The notes beneath the pieces were generated by a model. The model made no database searches. It had not been told where the DNA came from and saw only the letters and a list, made by a program, of their open reading frames with translations. Positions 9,707 through 17,759 of a DNA stretch of 64,000 bases are shown here, one piece after another. Numbering within the stretch: position 1 is the stretch's first letter; every line of letters starts with the position of its first letter. The DNA is taken from the NCBI GenBank assembly GCA_036504895.1, contig DASXUJ010000065.1, positions 22,273 to 86,272 of the forward strand. Direction: 5' to 3'. Source of the DNA: Syntrophorhabdaceae bacterium (GTDB taxonomy: Bacteria; Desulfobacterota; Syntrophorhabdia; Syntrophorhabdales; Syntrophorhabdaceae). A program made the translations under genes and the position numbers.

Positions 9707-11272
9707 AAAAAACAGGCGCCCATCGAGATAAACCCGGGATTCCAACGTGCCTTGAGCGCGATGGAAGAATCGGCCCGGCATGTCTTCATTACAGGCAGGG
9801 CGGGCACGGGAAAATCGACACTTCTCGACTGCTTCCGCAGTTCCACCCGCAAACAGGTGGTGGTCCTTGCCCCGACGGGCGTGGCGGCCCTCAATGTGCA
9901 GGGCCAGACCATACATTCCTTTTTCGGGTTCAAACCGGGCATCACCCCCGATAAGGTGAAGAAGGTCCCTGACTGGCAAGCCGATATCTTCAAGGGTCTC
10001 GACACTATTATTATCGATGAGGTCTCCATGGTGCGCGCGGACCTCCTCGATTGCGTGGAGAAATTCCTCCGCCTCAACGGGCCGCGCCATAACGATTGGT
10101 TCGGGGGCATCCAGATGATCTTCATAGGGGACCTCTACCAGCTCCCTCCCGTGGTGAGCACCGGGGAAAGGGAGATATTCACCCACCGCTACGAGACCCC
10201 TTATTTTTTCTCGTCCCTCGTCTTTAAGGAGCCGGGCTTTGAGATGGAGTTCATCGAGCTTACCACCGTCTACCGCCAGACTGAGCCGGAATTCATCGAC
10301 CTTCTCTCCGCCATCAGGAACAGGTCCTGCACGGAACGCGACCTCGAGAAGCTGAACGAGCGCTGGGCGCCTGGATTTGTTCCGCCCGAGCATGAATTCT
10401 ACATCACCCTCACCAGTACCAACGACCTGGCCCACACGAGAAACCTCGAAAAGCTCCAATCTCTCCCCGGGACCCCGCTGCGCTACGAATGCACGGTGAG
10501 CGGCTCGATAGACCAGTCGAGTCTGCCCACCGAAGAGACCCTTGTGCTCAAAAAAGGCGCCCAGGTCATGCTGGTCAATAACGACAAGGGCGGCCAATGG
10601 GTAAACGGCTCTATCGGGCGGATCAGGTCCATCGAAAAAGGGCCCGAGGTCGACGACGTTCTCATCGTCGCCCTCAATGACGGAGTCGTCGCAGAGGTGA
10701 TCCCCCATACGTGGGAGCTTTTCGAGTATGAATATGACAGGGCGACGAAGCGCATATCGACGAGGAAGACCGGCGCCTTTACCCAGTATCCCGTCCGCCT
10801 CGCGTGGGCCGTGACCATCCATAAAAGCCAGGGAAAGACCTTCGACAGGGTGGTGATAGATATAGGACGGGGCGCCTTCGCCCACGGCCAGGTCTATGTC
10901 GCGCTCAGCCGGTGCACGAGCTTTGGCGGCATCACCCTCCTTAAGAAGATCACCAAAGGCCATATCAGGATGGACTGGCGGGTGGCGGCCTTTCTCACCC
11001 AATTCCAGTACGAGAAGGCGCTGCAGAGGGTCGGATACGATGAAAGAAGGCGGATCATAGAGGATGCCATGAAGCGTGGGGTAGGCCTTGAAATTCTCTA
11101 CCTCAAGCCTGATGACACCAAATCGCTTCGTACCATAGTGCCCCTCTCGATCGAGCAGATGGAGTTCAAAGGCAAGACCTTCGAGGGGTTGAGGGCCTAC
11201 TGCCGGCTGAGAAAGAGCGAGCGATCCTTCAGGATCGACAGAATTCTCGAAATCACCTATGGGGTGGGCTAG
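9704..11272 (+). CDS. PIF1/RecD-like superfamily 1 DNA helicase
   Basis: 522 aa from GTG 9704 (an in-frame ATG at 9635 would add 23 atypical residues). Helicase motifs in order: Walker A GRAGTGKSTLL (about 29-39), motif Ia LAPTGVAALNVQGQTIHSFF, Walker B TIIIDEVSMVRADLLD, motif III FIGDLYQLPPV, motif IV-like TTVYRQ, and near the C-terminus motif V/VI TIHKSQGKTFDRVVID and GQVYVALSRCTS. This is the arrangement of bacterial PIF1-like 5'-3' helicases acting on forked or G-quadruplex DNA. The C-terminal 80 residues are not recognised. It stands alone. Confidence 0.93.
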   Translation: MKKQAPIEINPGFQRALSAMEESARHVFITGRAGTGKSTLLDCFRSSTRKQVVVLAPTGVAALNVQGQTIHSFFGFKPGITPDKVKKVPDWQADIFKGLDTIIIDEVSMVRADLLDCVEKFLRLNGPRHNDWFGGIQMIFIGDLYQLPPVVSTGEREIFTHRYETPYFFSSLVFKEPGFEMEFIELTTVYRQTEPEFIDLLSAIRNRSCTERDLEKLNERWAPGFVPPEHEFYITLTSTNDLAHTRNLEKLQSLPGTPLRYECTVSGSIDQSSLPTEETLVLKKGAQVMLVNNDKGGQWVNGSIGRIRSIEKGPEVDDVLIVALNDGVVAEVIPHTWELFEYEYDRATKRISTRKTGAFTQYPVRLAWAVTIHKSQGKTFDRVVIDIGRGAFAHGQVYVALSRCTSFGGITLLKKITKGHIRMDWRVAAFLTQFQYEKALQRVGYDERRRIIEDAMKRGVGLEILYLKPDDTKSLRTIVPLSIEQMEFKGKTFEGLRAYCRLRKSERSFRIDRILEITYGVG

Positions 11273-11413
11273 GAGGGTCGCACGCTCCCCCTTATGAGGA
11301 GACGGGCAGATGAAAAGTATATAAATTTAAAGTCTCATTTTCATTTTTCCGGAGATATGATATTGTATGGCTCAGGGGGGAATTTCGGATTGATTGCCCA
11401 GTTTCACCACGAT

Positions 11414-12055
11414 ATGGAATGTCCTAAATGCAGAAGTGAAGAGATAACGCGCTCCCATCGGATTCGGGGAGAGCGGCTCATTCTGTTTCTTACCGCCTCC
11501 TTGCCTTATCGGTGCGCAAACTGCCGTCACCGGTTCCTGGTCCGGGACCGCCGTCTTATGGCCGAGCTTTATGCCGTATGGGGCGTGGTATTTCTTGCGG
11601 TGATCGGGATTGTATTCTATTTTTCTTATCGAGGGGACAGTAAGGGAGATGTGGTCTCTGCCCGGGCTCCCGCTAAATCGATAACCGCCTCCATCTTAAT
11701 GGAAGCTCTGCCCCAGCCTGTCACGCCAAAAGATTCAAAGGCCCCCCCGGACGCGTCACCGCCAAAGGGAAAAGATAACCCGCCCGCGGCAGTCATACAA
11801 TTAGGCTCCCGCGCAAAGTTCGGCGTCAAATGGAATGAGGTGGAGGGGGGCTTGAAAATAGTCCAGGTAAAGGCGGGGCCTCTCAAGAACGCAGGGCTCA
11901 GGAAGGACGATCTCATTGCCGCAATAGACGGTGAAACCGCAACCGACGAAAGGCTGCTCAAAGCCAGGGACAATATCGTATCGGGCGCCACGGAGGGCGC
12001 AAAACTCATCGTGTTGAGAGATAAGGAGAGGCTCTATTTCGAGCTTAGAAAATAG
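11414..12055 (+). CDS. Zinc-ribbon, transmembrane, PDZ-domain protein
   Basis: 213 aa from ATG 11414, chosen because the protein then opens with a zinc ribbon, MECPKCRSEE...YRCANCRHRF (CX2C...CX2C). A single membrane helix (about residues 55-75, VWGVVFLAVIGIVFYFSY), a proline-rich linker, and a C-terminal PDZ domain (FGVKWNEVEGGLKIVQVKAG, GLRKDDLIAAIDGE) follow. Topology would put the ribbon in the cytoplasm and the PDZ outside. Starts at 11294 and 11357 are possible; none has a good ribosome site. The function is unknown; it may link cytoplasmic state to envelope proteins. Confidence 0.75.
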   Translation: MECPKCRSEEITRSHRIRGERLILFLTASLPYRCANCRHRFLVRDRRLMAELYAVWGVVFLAVIGIVFYFSYRGDSKGDVVSARAPAKSITASILMEALPQPVTPKDSKAPPDASPPKGKDNPPAAVIQLGSRAKFGVKWNEVEGGLKIVQVKAGPLKNAGLRKDDLIAAIDGETATDERLLKARDNIVSGATEGAKLIVLRDKERLYFELRK

Positions 12056-12178
12056 CTCCTGTGGGTATATGCTTTTTCTCCGGCAAAGGCCGATCCTTCG
12101 CCCGGCCGATGTGATTTTTCGCAACCATGATTATAATGCAAGAGAAGAGAATATTTTCTATTTTGAGGGGAGGAGTGG

Positions 12179-12763
12179 ATGAAGCGATACGTCATGTCTG
12201 TTCTTATTCTGGCGGTCATACTCACCGCATCGGGCTGCGGCTATAACGTGATGCAGGCAAACGAAGAAGCGGTCAAAGCCGCATGGGGCAACGTCGAGGC
12301 TGCATACCAGCGGCGGGCGGACCTCATTCCTAATCTCGTAGAGGTAGTAAAAGCCTATGCCAAACACGAGAAGGAGACCCTTCAGGCAGTCACCGAAGCT
12401 CGGGCCCGGGTAGGCAGTATCCAGGTGTCGAAAGATATGCTCGACGACCCTAAGGCCGTCGCACAATTCCAGCAAGCCCAGGGCGCCATGAGCAGCGCCC
12501 TTTCGAGGCTCATGGTGGTAGTGGAGAAATATCCCGACCTCAAGGCGAACCAGAATTTCCGGGACCTTCAACATCAGCTCGAAGGCACGGAAAACAGGAT
12601 TAATGTGGCCCGTGTCCGCTATAATGAAGCGGTGCAACAGTTCAATGTCTCCATAAGAACCTTTCCGAACAGCCTCACCAACAGCATGCTCCTTCACCTG
12701 AAGCCGAAAGAATCATTCAAGGCCGAAGCGGGAGCCGAAAAGGCGCCCCGGGTGAAATTCTAG
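12179..12763 (+). CDS. lemA: LemA-family lipoprotein
   Basis: 194 aa. The signal ends at a lipobox (TASGC, Cys about 19), followed by the LemA core: [39 protein letters not shown], and later [19 protein letters not shown]. LemA proteins are helical-bundle envelope proteins often found next to TPM-domain proteins, as here. A strong GAGGGGAGGAG ribosome site precedes the ATG, and TATAAT at 12132-12137 is a likely -10. The first of two TPM genes starts 9 nt after the stop, so the three form an operon. Confidence 0.95.
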   Translation: MKRYVMSVLILAVILTASGCGYNVMQANEEAVKAAWGNVEAAYQRRADLIPNLVEVVKAYAKHEKETLQAVTEARARVGSIQVSKDMLDDPKAVAQFQQAQGAMSSALSRLMVVVEKYPDLKANQNFRDLQHQLEGTENRINVARVRYNEAVQQFNVSIRTFPNSLTNSMLLHLKPKESFKAEAGAEKAPRVKF

Positions 12764-12772
12764 TCTTTTCCC

Positions 12773-13756
12773 ATGGGCACGCTACCGGAGGGTACACGGG
12801 AGAACGCTTCCAGGAGAGGAGCCATCGCGTTCCTCATCCTGTCTTTTTTCTTCTTCTTTCTCCTCTTCAATAGCTCCCTTCACCTCTCCACCTCTTCTTC
12901 TGCCTTTATCTCTCGCAGCTCGGCCTTTGCTCCGGCTCATGCCCTCGATGTGCCGCCTTTAAAAGGGTACGTGAACGACTACGGGGGCATGATATCGAAA
13001 CCGGCGCAGACGAAAATTGAATCGGAGCTCAAGGCCTTCGAGCAGTCCGATTCGACCCAGGTCTTCATCCTCACCATTCCGAGCCTCCAGGGGGAGGCGC
13101 TCGAAGATTATTCCATCAAAGTGGTGGAACAATGGAAGATCGGGCAGAAAGGGAAAGACAACGGCGTACTGCTCCTCGTGGCGAACCAGGACAGGAAGAT
13201 CCGGGTAGAGGTAGGACGAGGCCTGGAAGGGAAACTCACGGACCTCACCGCGGGTCAGATCGTGGACCTCGTCATAAAACCCCGGTTCAAGAGGGGCGAC
13301 TTTGACGGGGGCTTTATCGCGGGCGTCTCCGCAATCGTGGACGCAAGCCGTGGAGAATTTAAAGCCGAGAGGCCGAAGCCCGGAAAAAAAGGTGTATCCT
13401 TTTCCGCCTTCATCACGTTCCTGATCCTGGGAGGGGCCTTTCTCCTCTTCATGGGCGGTATCTCAAAAATCCTCGGTGGCTTGGGCGGTGCGGTCGGTTT
13501 GCCGGCCCTCGTAAATTTCGCACTCTTTCCCGTGGGTTTAATACCCATGGTTCTCCTTGGTGTTGTGGGGCTCGGTATCGGTCTGGTACTGCCCCTTCTT
13601 TTTTCCGGAAGGGGTCCCGGGGGAGGATGGTTCTTCTGGGGCGGAGGCTTTGGAGGAGGAGGCGGCGGCGGAGATAGCGGCGGCTTTGGCGGCGGGGGCT
13701 TCGGAGGAGGCGGCGGCGGTGACTTTGGAGGCGGCGGCGCTTCGGGGGACTGGTAA
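12773..13756 (+). CDS. TPM-domain membrane protein with glycine-rich tail (YgcG-like)
   Basis: 327 aa. An N-terminal signal/membrane segment (about 22-45) is followed by the TPM domain (about 60-195: LKGYVNDYGGMISKPAQTKIE, FILTIPSLQGEALEDYSIKV, GVLLLVANQDRKIRVEVGRG). Two or three membrane helices (about 205-285) come next, then a 40-residue tail of Gly with Phe, Asp and Ser, ending GASGDW. This is the standard plan of YgcG/BA42-type proteins encoded beside lemA. The function is unproven; related TPM proteins act in envelope or photosystem maintenance. Its stop overlaps the next start (TAATG). Confidence 0.92.
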   Translation: MGTLPEGTRENASRRGAIAFLILSFFFFFLLFNSSLHLSTSSSAFISRSSAFAPAHALDVPPLKGYVNDYGGMISKPAQTKIESELKAFEQSDSTQVFILTIPSLQGEALEDYSIKVVEQWKIGQKGKDNGVLLLVANQDRKIRVEVGRGLEGKLTDLTAGQIVDLVIKPRFKRGDFDGGFIAGVSAIVDASRGEFKAERPKPGKKGVSFSAFITFLILGGAFLLFMGGISKILGGLGGAVGLPALVNFALFPVGLIPMVLLGVVGLGIGLVLPLLFSGRGPGGGWFFWGGGFGGGGGGGDSGGFGGGGFGGGGGGDFGGGGASGDW

Positions 13757-14421
13757 TGAGACATCCGGTAAAGGCAGATAAATTTTTCACCGCGAAAGAA
13801 AAAGAGAAGATACAACGTACCGCGACTCACGCTGAAGCAGGCACCATCGGCCAGATCGCGGTCGCAATTGTCGATCAAAGCAGCCAATATCGCGAGGCGG
13901 AGCTTCTCGGGTCCATATTCCTCGGGAGCGCCCTCTCCCTCGCACTTACCACCATCTTTTTCCACGGCTCGGTCTGGTTCTTTATCCCCATGGCCTTTCT
14001 CTTCTTCTTCCCTTTCCACCTGCTCTTCAAGGCCGCTCCCATGCTGAAGGCTGTGTTCGCGGGTCCCGGCAGAATGGCAAAGGCGGTGAGGGAGAGGGCG
14101 ATCAGGACATTTTACGAGAAGGGTCTCTATAAGACAAAAGAGAGTACAGGCGTTCTCTTTTTTCTCTCCCTTCTCGAAAGAAAGGTGTGGGTGTTGGCGG
14201 ATAAGGGCATTCACGGCAAGATCCACCAGCCCACGCTCAATAAACTGGCGGACATGGTGTCACGGGGGATTCAGGCAGGACGGGCTTCTGATGCGCTTTG
14301 TGAGGCCATTGCCGAAATGGGCGCCCTTCTCGCCGCCCACTATCCCGCAAAGGGCGTACCCGTGGATGAGCTTCCCGACGAGATCATATGCGAGCCCGGC
14401 GCCACGTGCGACACGGAATGA
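13756..14421 (+). CDS. Second TPM-domain membrane protein
   Basis: 221 aa, no signal peptide. The N-terminal half of a TPM domain (FFTAKEKEKIQRTATHAEAG, GQIAVAIVDQSSQY) is followed by two adjacent membrane helices (about 52-100) and then the second half of the domain (YKTKESTGVLFFLSLLERKV, LADKGIHGKI), so the domain is split by the membrane hairpin. It overlaps the upstream TPM gene by one base and completes the lemA-TPM-TPM operon. The C-terminus contains two cysteines (IICEPGATCDTE). The biochemical role is unknown. Confidence 0.88.
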   Translation: MRHPVKADKFFTAKEKEKIQRTATHAEAGTIGQIAVAIVDQSSQYREAELLGSIFLGSALSLALTTIFFHGSVWFFIPMAFLFFFPFHLLFKAAPMLKAVFAGPGRMAKAVRERAIRTFYEKGLYKTKESTGVLFFLSLLERKVWVLADKGIHGKIHQPTLNKLADMVSRGIQAGRASDALCEAIAEMGALLAAHYPAKGVPVDELPDEIICEPGATCDTE

Positions 14422-14451
14422 GATAGACATAAGAATGTATCCGGAGGCACG

Positions 14452-14817
14452 ATGAAGCGCTCTTTCTTTCTCCCCCATCTCCTGCTCGCCGCTCTCTTTT
14501 TTCTTCCCCTCCCATGCGTTGCCTGGGAAAATTCATGTTACGCGGGCTCTTTGACGCCCGCACCTTTTCCCCGGGAAAATCGTTCCATGTTGAACCTCGA
14601 GGCCCGGAGGGTCGTATCCGTTGAAGGGAGCCTCATGACTTATGATCTGGGAGGAGAAAGGATTATCATCAGGCTTGAGGGCATGGCCGGCCGGGAGTTC
14701 CTCAAGGAGCTACAGAAAGGCAAGTGCGGGGCAAAGGGCTTCGTGACCATAGAAACGGAGAAGAAGAGCTTTTCCGACACGGGTAGATATAAGGCAGTCG
14801 TACCCAGCCCCCGGTGA
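14452..14817 (+). CDS. Small secreted protein of unknown function
   Basis: 121 aa with a clear signal peptide (MKRSFFLPHLLLAALFFLPL, cleavage near CVAW). The mature part of about 95 residues has two cysteines that could pair and a beta-rich pattern (RRVVSVEGSLMTYDLGGERI). I recognise no family. It starts 30 nt after the lemA operon and reads in the same direction, so it may be its last gene. The ribosome site is CGGAGG, 6 nt before the ATG. Confidence 0.7.
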   Translation: MKRSFFLPHLLLAALFFLPLPCVAWENSCYAGSLTPAPFPRENRSMLNLEARRVVSVEGSLMTYDLGGERIIIRLEGMAGREFLKELQKGKCGAKGFVTIETEKKSFSDTGRYKAVVPSPR

Positions 14818-14851
14818 TCTACCGCTCCCATCCTCCGGCTCGTGATGCGTC

Positions 14852-15697
14852 CTAGCGCTCGATGGTAAACTCGTCTTTCTCTCCCCCTCCCATATCCTTC
14901 ACGATAAAAGAGTAGCCCCCGTTCTTTCTCGTTACCAGAACATAACGGAAGAAATCGGCGTCCTTGGGGAAATGGCTCAGGTTCCCCCCGGCCGCGGCCA
15001 CGATGATGTAGGTGATGCCGCTCTTCTCACGCCTGAGATAGAGATGGTCGTGGCCCGACACCACGAGAGAGACCCCTTTACGCACGAAAAGCTGGTGGAG
15101 CCGGTCCCTCTCCTCCTTATACCGGTCAAGGCCATGGCCGAAGAGGAGTGAAAAAAGGGGCTCATGGAGGAAGACGAATTTATATTTAAAAGGCCGGTTA
15201 AGCTCCGCCTTGAGCCAGTCGAACTGCTCCCCCGTGATCCTGCCCGCCTCGCCGGGAAGCTCCGTGTTGAGGAGCACGAAGAGGGTATCCCGGTCCGTAA
15301 AAGAATAGTAAGGCTTCGGAAAATACTTGAGATAGACCTGGAGGGACTGCTTTCCATGGAGATCATGGTTTCCCGGGGCAAGGTGAAGGGTCTTCCCCGC
15401 TCCGGTAATATCGAACAATTTTGTCCATTGCCGCTGGTTTCCAGGATTATGGATCGCGTCGCCCGCGTGCAAGATGACGTCTATCTTCTGCTCTTCCATA
15501 AGACGAATGAATTCGGGGTACACCGAATCAGGGGAGCCGACGTGGGTATCGCTCACAATTGCGAAACGGTTCAGGTCCGCCCGGACGAGAAGAGGAAGGA
15601 GCAGAAGAAATAAGGCAACGAGGAGAACAAGCCCTCTCCTCCCCTTGGTTGGAGGGGGCTTGGAAGTCGCGGGGTCCATTCTTCTAATATACATCAT
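14852..15697 (-). CDS. Membrane-anchored calcineurin-like metallophosphoesterase
   Basis: 281 aa. One N-terminal hydrophobic segment (about 22-40, LVLLVALFLLLLPLLV) is a signal anchor or signal peptide. The metallophosphoesterase motifs follow in order: DTHVGSPD, HAGDAIHNPG, APGNHDLHG, HEPLFS and SGHDHLY, which supply the two-metal site. It therefore probably hydrolyses a phosphoester outside the cytoplasm; the substrate is unknown. Met 7 is an alternative start. It is monocistronic and convergent with the small secreted protein gene. Confidence 0.88.
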   Translation of the reverse strand: MMYIRRMDPATSKPPPTKGRRGLVLLVALFLLLLPLLVRADLNRFAIVSDTHVGSPDSVYPEFIRLMEEQKIDVILHAGDAIHNPGNQRQWTKLFDITGAGKTLHLAPGNHDLHGKQSLQVYLKYFPKPYYSFTDRDTLFVLLNTELPGEAGRITGEQFDWLKAELNRPFKYKFVFLHEPLFSLLFGHGLDRYKEERDRLHQLFVRKGVSLVVSGHDHLYLRREKSGITYIIVAAAGGNLSHFPKDADFFRYVLVTRKNGGYSFIVKDMGGGEKDEFTIER

Positions 15698-15847
15698 GAT
15701 GAGGAAAAAAAGAAACCGGCTATTCCGGGGCTAGTGCGCCAAACCTCGGGTCGGGGATCAACCACGTTGTCGATATCTGACTACTCGCCGATGTACTGAT
15801 ATCTGTGGCATTATAAATCTTTTTTATCCAAATAGGGCTAAATGTCG

Positions 15848-15921
15848 TATAATGAGAATCGTAGTGCAAATATTCCCGTTTCCGGCGCGGATAGATGCCG
15901 ATGAGAGCCGATCGGGAATAT
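15848..15921 (+). promoter_or_regulatory. -10 element and stem-loop leader of the papain-like protease
   Basis: TATAAT at 15848-15853 would start a leader of about 110 nt. Within it ATATTCCCG (15870-15878) and CGGGAATAT (15913-15921) form a perfect 9-bp stem around a 34-nt apical region that itself contains CGGC/GCCG. The stem is about 50 nt before the start codon. It does not fit the c-di-GMP-I consensus as I know it, so I leave it as an unassigned structured leader. Confidence 0.4.
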
Positions 15922-15970
15922 AAAATCGCGTTTGACTAAGAGAATCGACAATGTCACTGAGGAGGGGGCT

Positions 15971-17554
15971 GTGAAGAAAATCTTACTTACTCTGTGTGCG
16001 GTACTGGTTGCGATCGGCTTTTCCACGATCGCATATTCGGCGGAGGTTCTGGTGAGCGGAGCTGAGTCTTCTTCCTATGCCGTCATGCGTCCCGATTTTG
16101 AGACCATGGTTCGATGGAAACAAGCTTATGAGAAAGCTCCTAAAGCGTATATCGATGAAGATGTGGGGGCAGCGCTGACGAATGCGAGAAAAGCGGGACG
16201 CTCGTCCTCGTTGAGCCTGCTTAACCATCTCGACTATATCCCGGCCCAAAGAAACCAGGGCTCTTGCGGGAACTGCTGGGCATGGGCGTCTACCGGCGTC
16301 CTGGAAATTGCCCAAAGCGTGCAGGAGATCGCCAGAAACCGCAATTCCCTACAGTTTCTAAATTCATGCTATACAGATTTTTACCCGTGCCAAGGTGGGA
16401 CTATCTTTGATTTTGCGGGATGGTACGGCGAGACCGGATATTCAATCCCGTGGAGCAACAGTCATGCGTCGTGGCAGGATGGGTCCGCAAGCTGCGGCGG
16501 AGGGTCCTCTTCGTGCGTCTCCTGCAACTCGATCGCCACCAGCCCTAATTATCGTATGAACACTATCGGAGCAGAGCAGATCGCCACCCAGGACATATCA
16601 CAAGAGACGGCTATCAGCAATATCAAGAACGTGTTGAATCAGAATAAGGCCATGTATTTCGGCTTCTACCTGACCGATGATGCCTCGTGGAACGCTTTTT
16701 ACGACTTTTGGGGTAATCACACGGAAGCAACCTTATGGACCCCCGACGCCTACTGCGGGAGGACCTGGGTGGAAGGTGAGGGCGCGGGTCATGCCGTATT
16801 GATCGTGGGATATAACGACGACGACGCTGATACGAGCAAGCATTATTGGATCGTCCTGAACAGCTGGGGCACCACTACAGGGCGGCGTACCGGGCTCTTT
16901 CGCATGCCCATATATATGAATTATGCCTGTTCCATGGACTACTATGGGGGTCCTTACGGGACCAGGGAATTCTGGACTTTGAATGTAACTTTCCCCAACT
17001 GCAGCTATACGGTGACCTCCACCAGTCCGGTGATCTACAACTTTGGAGGGGGAACGGCGACCGTGAGAATACAGGCATCCTCCACATCCTGCCCCGCCCC
17101 CACGGTAACACCGAACGGGGCATGGCTCACCGCCTCCGGCCTCACCTGGAGGAACGGCAGGGGAACGGTAAAGATCAAGGCCGCGGCCAACACCAGCTCT
17201 CTGGAAAGAGCTGCTGACGTATCCATAAATGGCACCCCCCTCCCTACCAACCAAAAGGCCAAACCATGCACGTTCGGAGCCTTTGTTCCTCCCCGCGCCA
17301 CTGTCACGAAAGCGGGTGAGAATGGTAAAACCTTCAGCATCGTGACCAATCCGTCCGATTGTGCATGGACGGCAACAGCCGACGCGGCGGCCCCGTGGCT
17401 CCAGGTTACGTCCGGCGCCGGCATCAGCGGGGGCCAGGTAACCTATAACGTCCCGGCCAATCCGGGCAGGACAAGAACGGGCAGGATCAACGTGATCATG
17501 GACCTCAGAACCACCATGAAGAAGGTATTTAACGTAACCCAGACGAATAGATAG
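15971..17554 (+). CDS. Secreted papain-like (C1) cysteine protease with C-terminal BACON-like domains
   Basis: 527 aa from GTG 15971, chosen for the strong GAGGAGGGGG ribosome site directly before it. Signal peptide (KKILLTLCAVLVAIGFSTIA), short propeptide, then the peptidase: QRNQGSCGNCWAWAST (oxyanion Gln and catalytic Cys), GAGHAVLIVGYND (catalytic His) and WIVLNSWGTTTG (catalytic Asn). Two beta-sandwich repeats (about 340-430 and 430-527) with paired Cys and NGAWLTASG / APWLQVTSGAG resemble BACON-type domains that bind other proteins or carbohydrate. The enzyme is extracellular. It is followed by a strong terminator and lies next to two subtilisin-like proteases. Confidence 0.9.
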   Translation: MKKILLTLCAVLVAIGFSTIAYSAEVLVSGAESSSYAVMRPDFETMVRWKQAYEKAPKAYIDEDVGAALTNARKAGRSSSLSLLNHLDYIPAQRNQGSCGNCWAWASTGVLEIAQSVQEIARNRNSLQFLNSCYTDFYPCQGGTIFDFAGWYGETGYSIPWSNSHASWQDGSASCGGGSSSCVSCNSIATSPNYRMNTIGAEQIATQDISQETAISNIKNVLNQNKAMYFGFYLTDDASWNAFYDFWGNHTEATLWTPDAYCGRTWVEGEGAGHAVLIVGYNDDDADTSKHYWIVLNSWGTTTGRRTGLFRMPIYMNYACSMDYYGGPYGTREFWTLNVTFPNCSYTVTSTSPVIYNFGGGTATVRIQASSTSCPAPTVTPNGAWLTASGLTWRNGRGTVKIKAAANTSSLERAADVSINGTPLPTNQKAKPCTFGAFVPPRATVTKAGENGKTFSIVTNPSDCAWTATADAAAPWLQVTSGAGISGGQVTYNVPANPGRTRTGRINVIMDLRTTMKKVFNVTQTNR

Positions 17555-17589
17555 GCATCTGCCGGGATAGTCTTCGCAGCCTTTTATGA

Positions 17590-17626
17590 GGGGGCGGCCC
17601 TTCCGGGCCGTCCCCATTTTTTTGGG
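17590..17626 (+). terminator. Rho-independent terminator after the papain-like protease
   Basis: GGGGGCGGCCC and GGGCCGTCCCC form a near-perfect 11-bp stem with a TTCC loop, followed by ATTTTTTT. It lies about 35 nt after the stop codon. Confidence 0.9.
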
Positions 17627-17759
17627 ATACCGATTTTCCGTTTTTAAATTTTTTGGTGTGAAACTGAAGTGTTAATCCTGTATTACATCCCACTTCAACG
17701 GACTATGTGGTAGAATTGATCCTGCCGAAGGATCTCGCATAAAGGAGAGAAAATTTTCT

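Noticed and set aside
13255..14226. 323-codon proline-rich frame on the minus strand
   Set aside because: It is the antisense shadow of the glycine-rich tail of the TPM protein and the following TPM gene.
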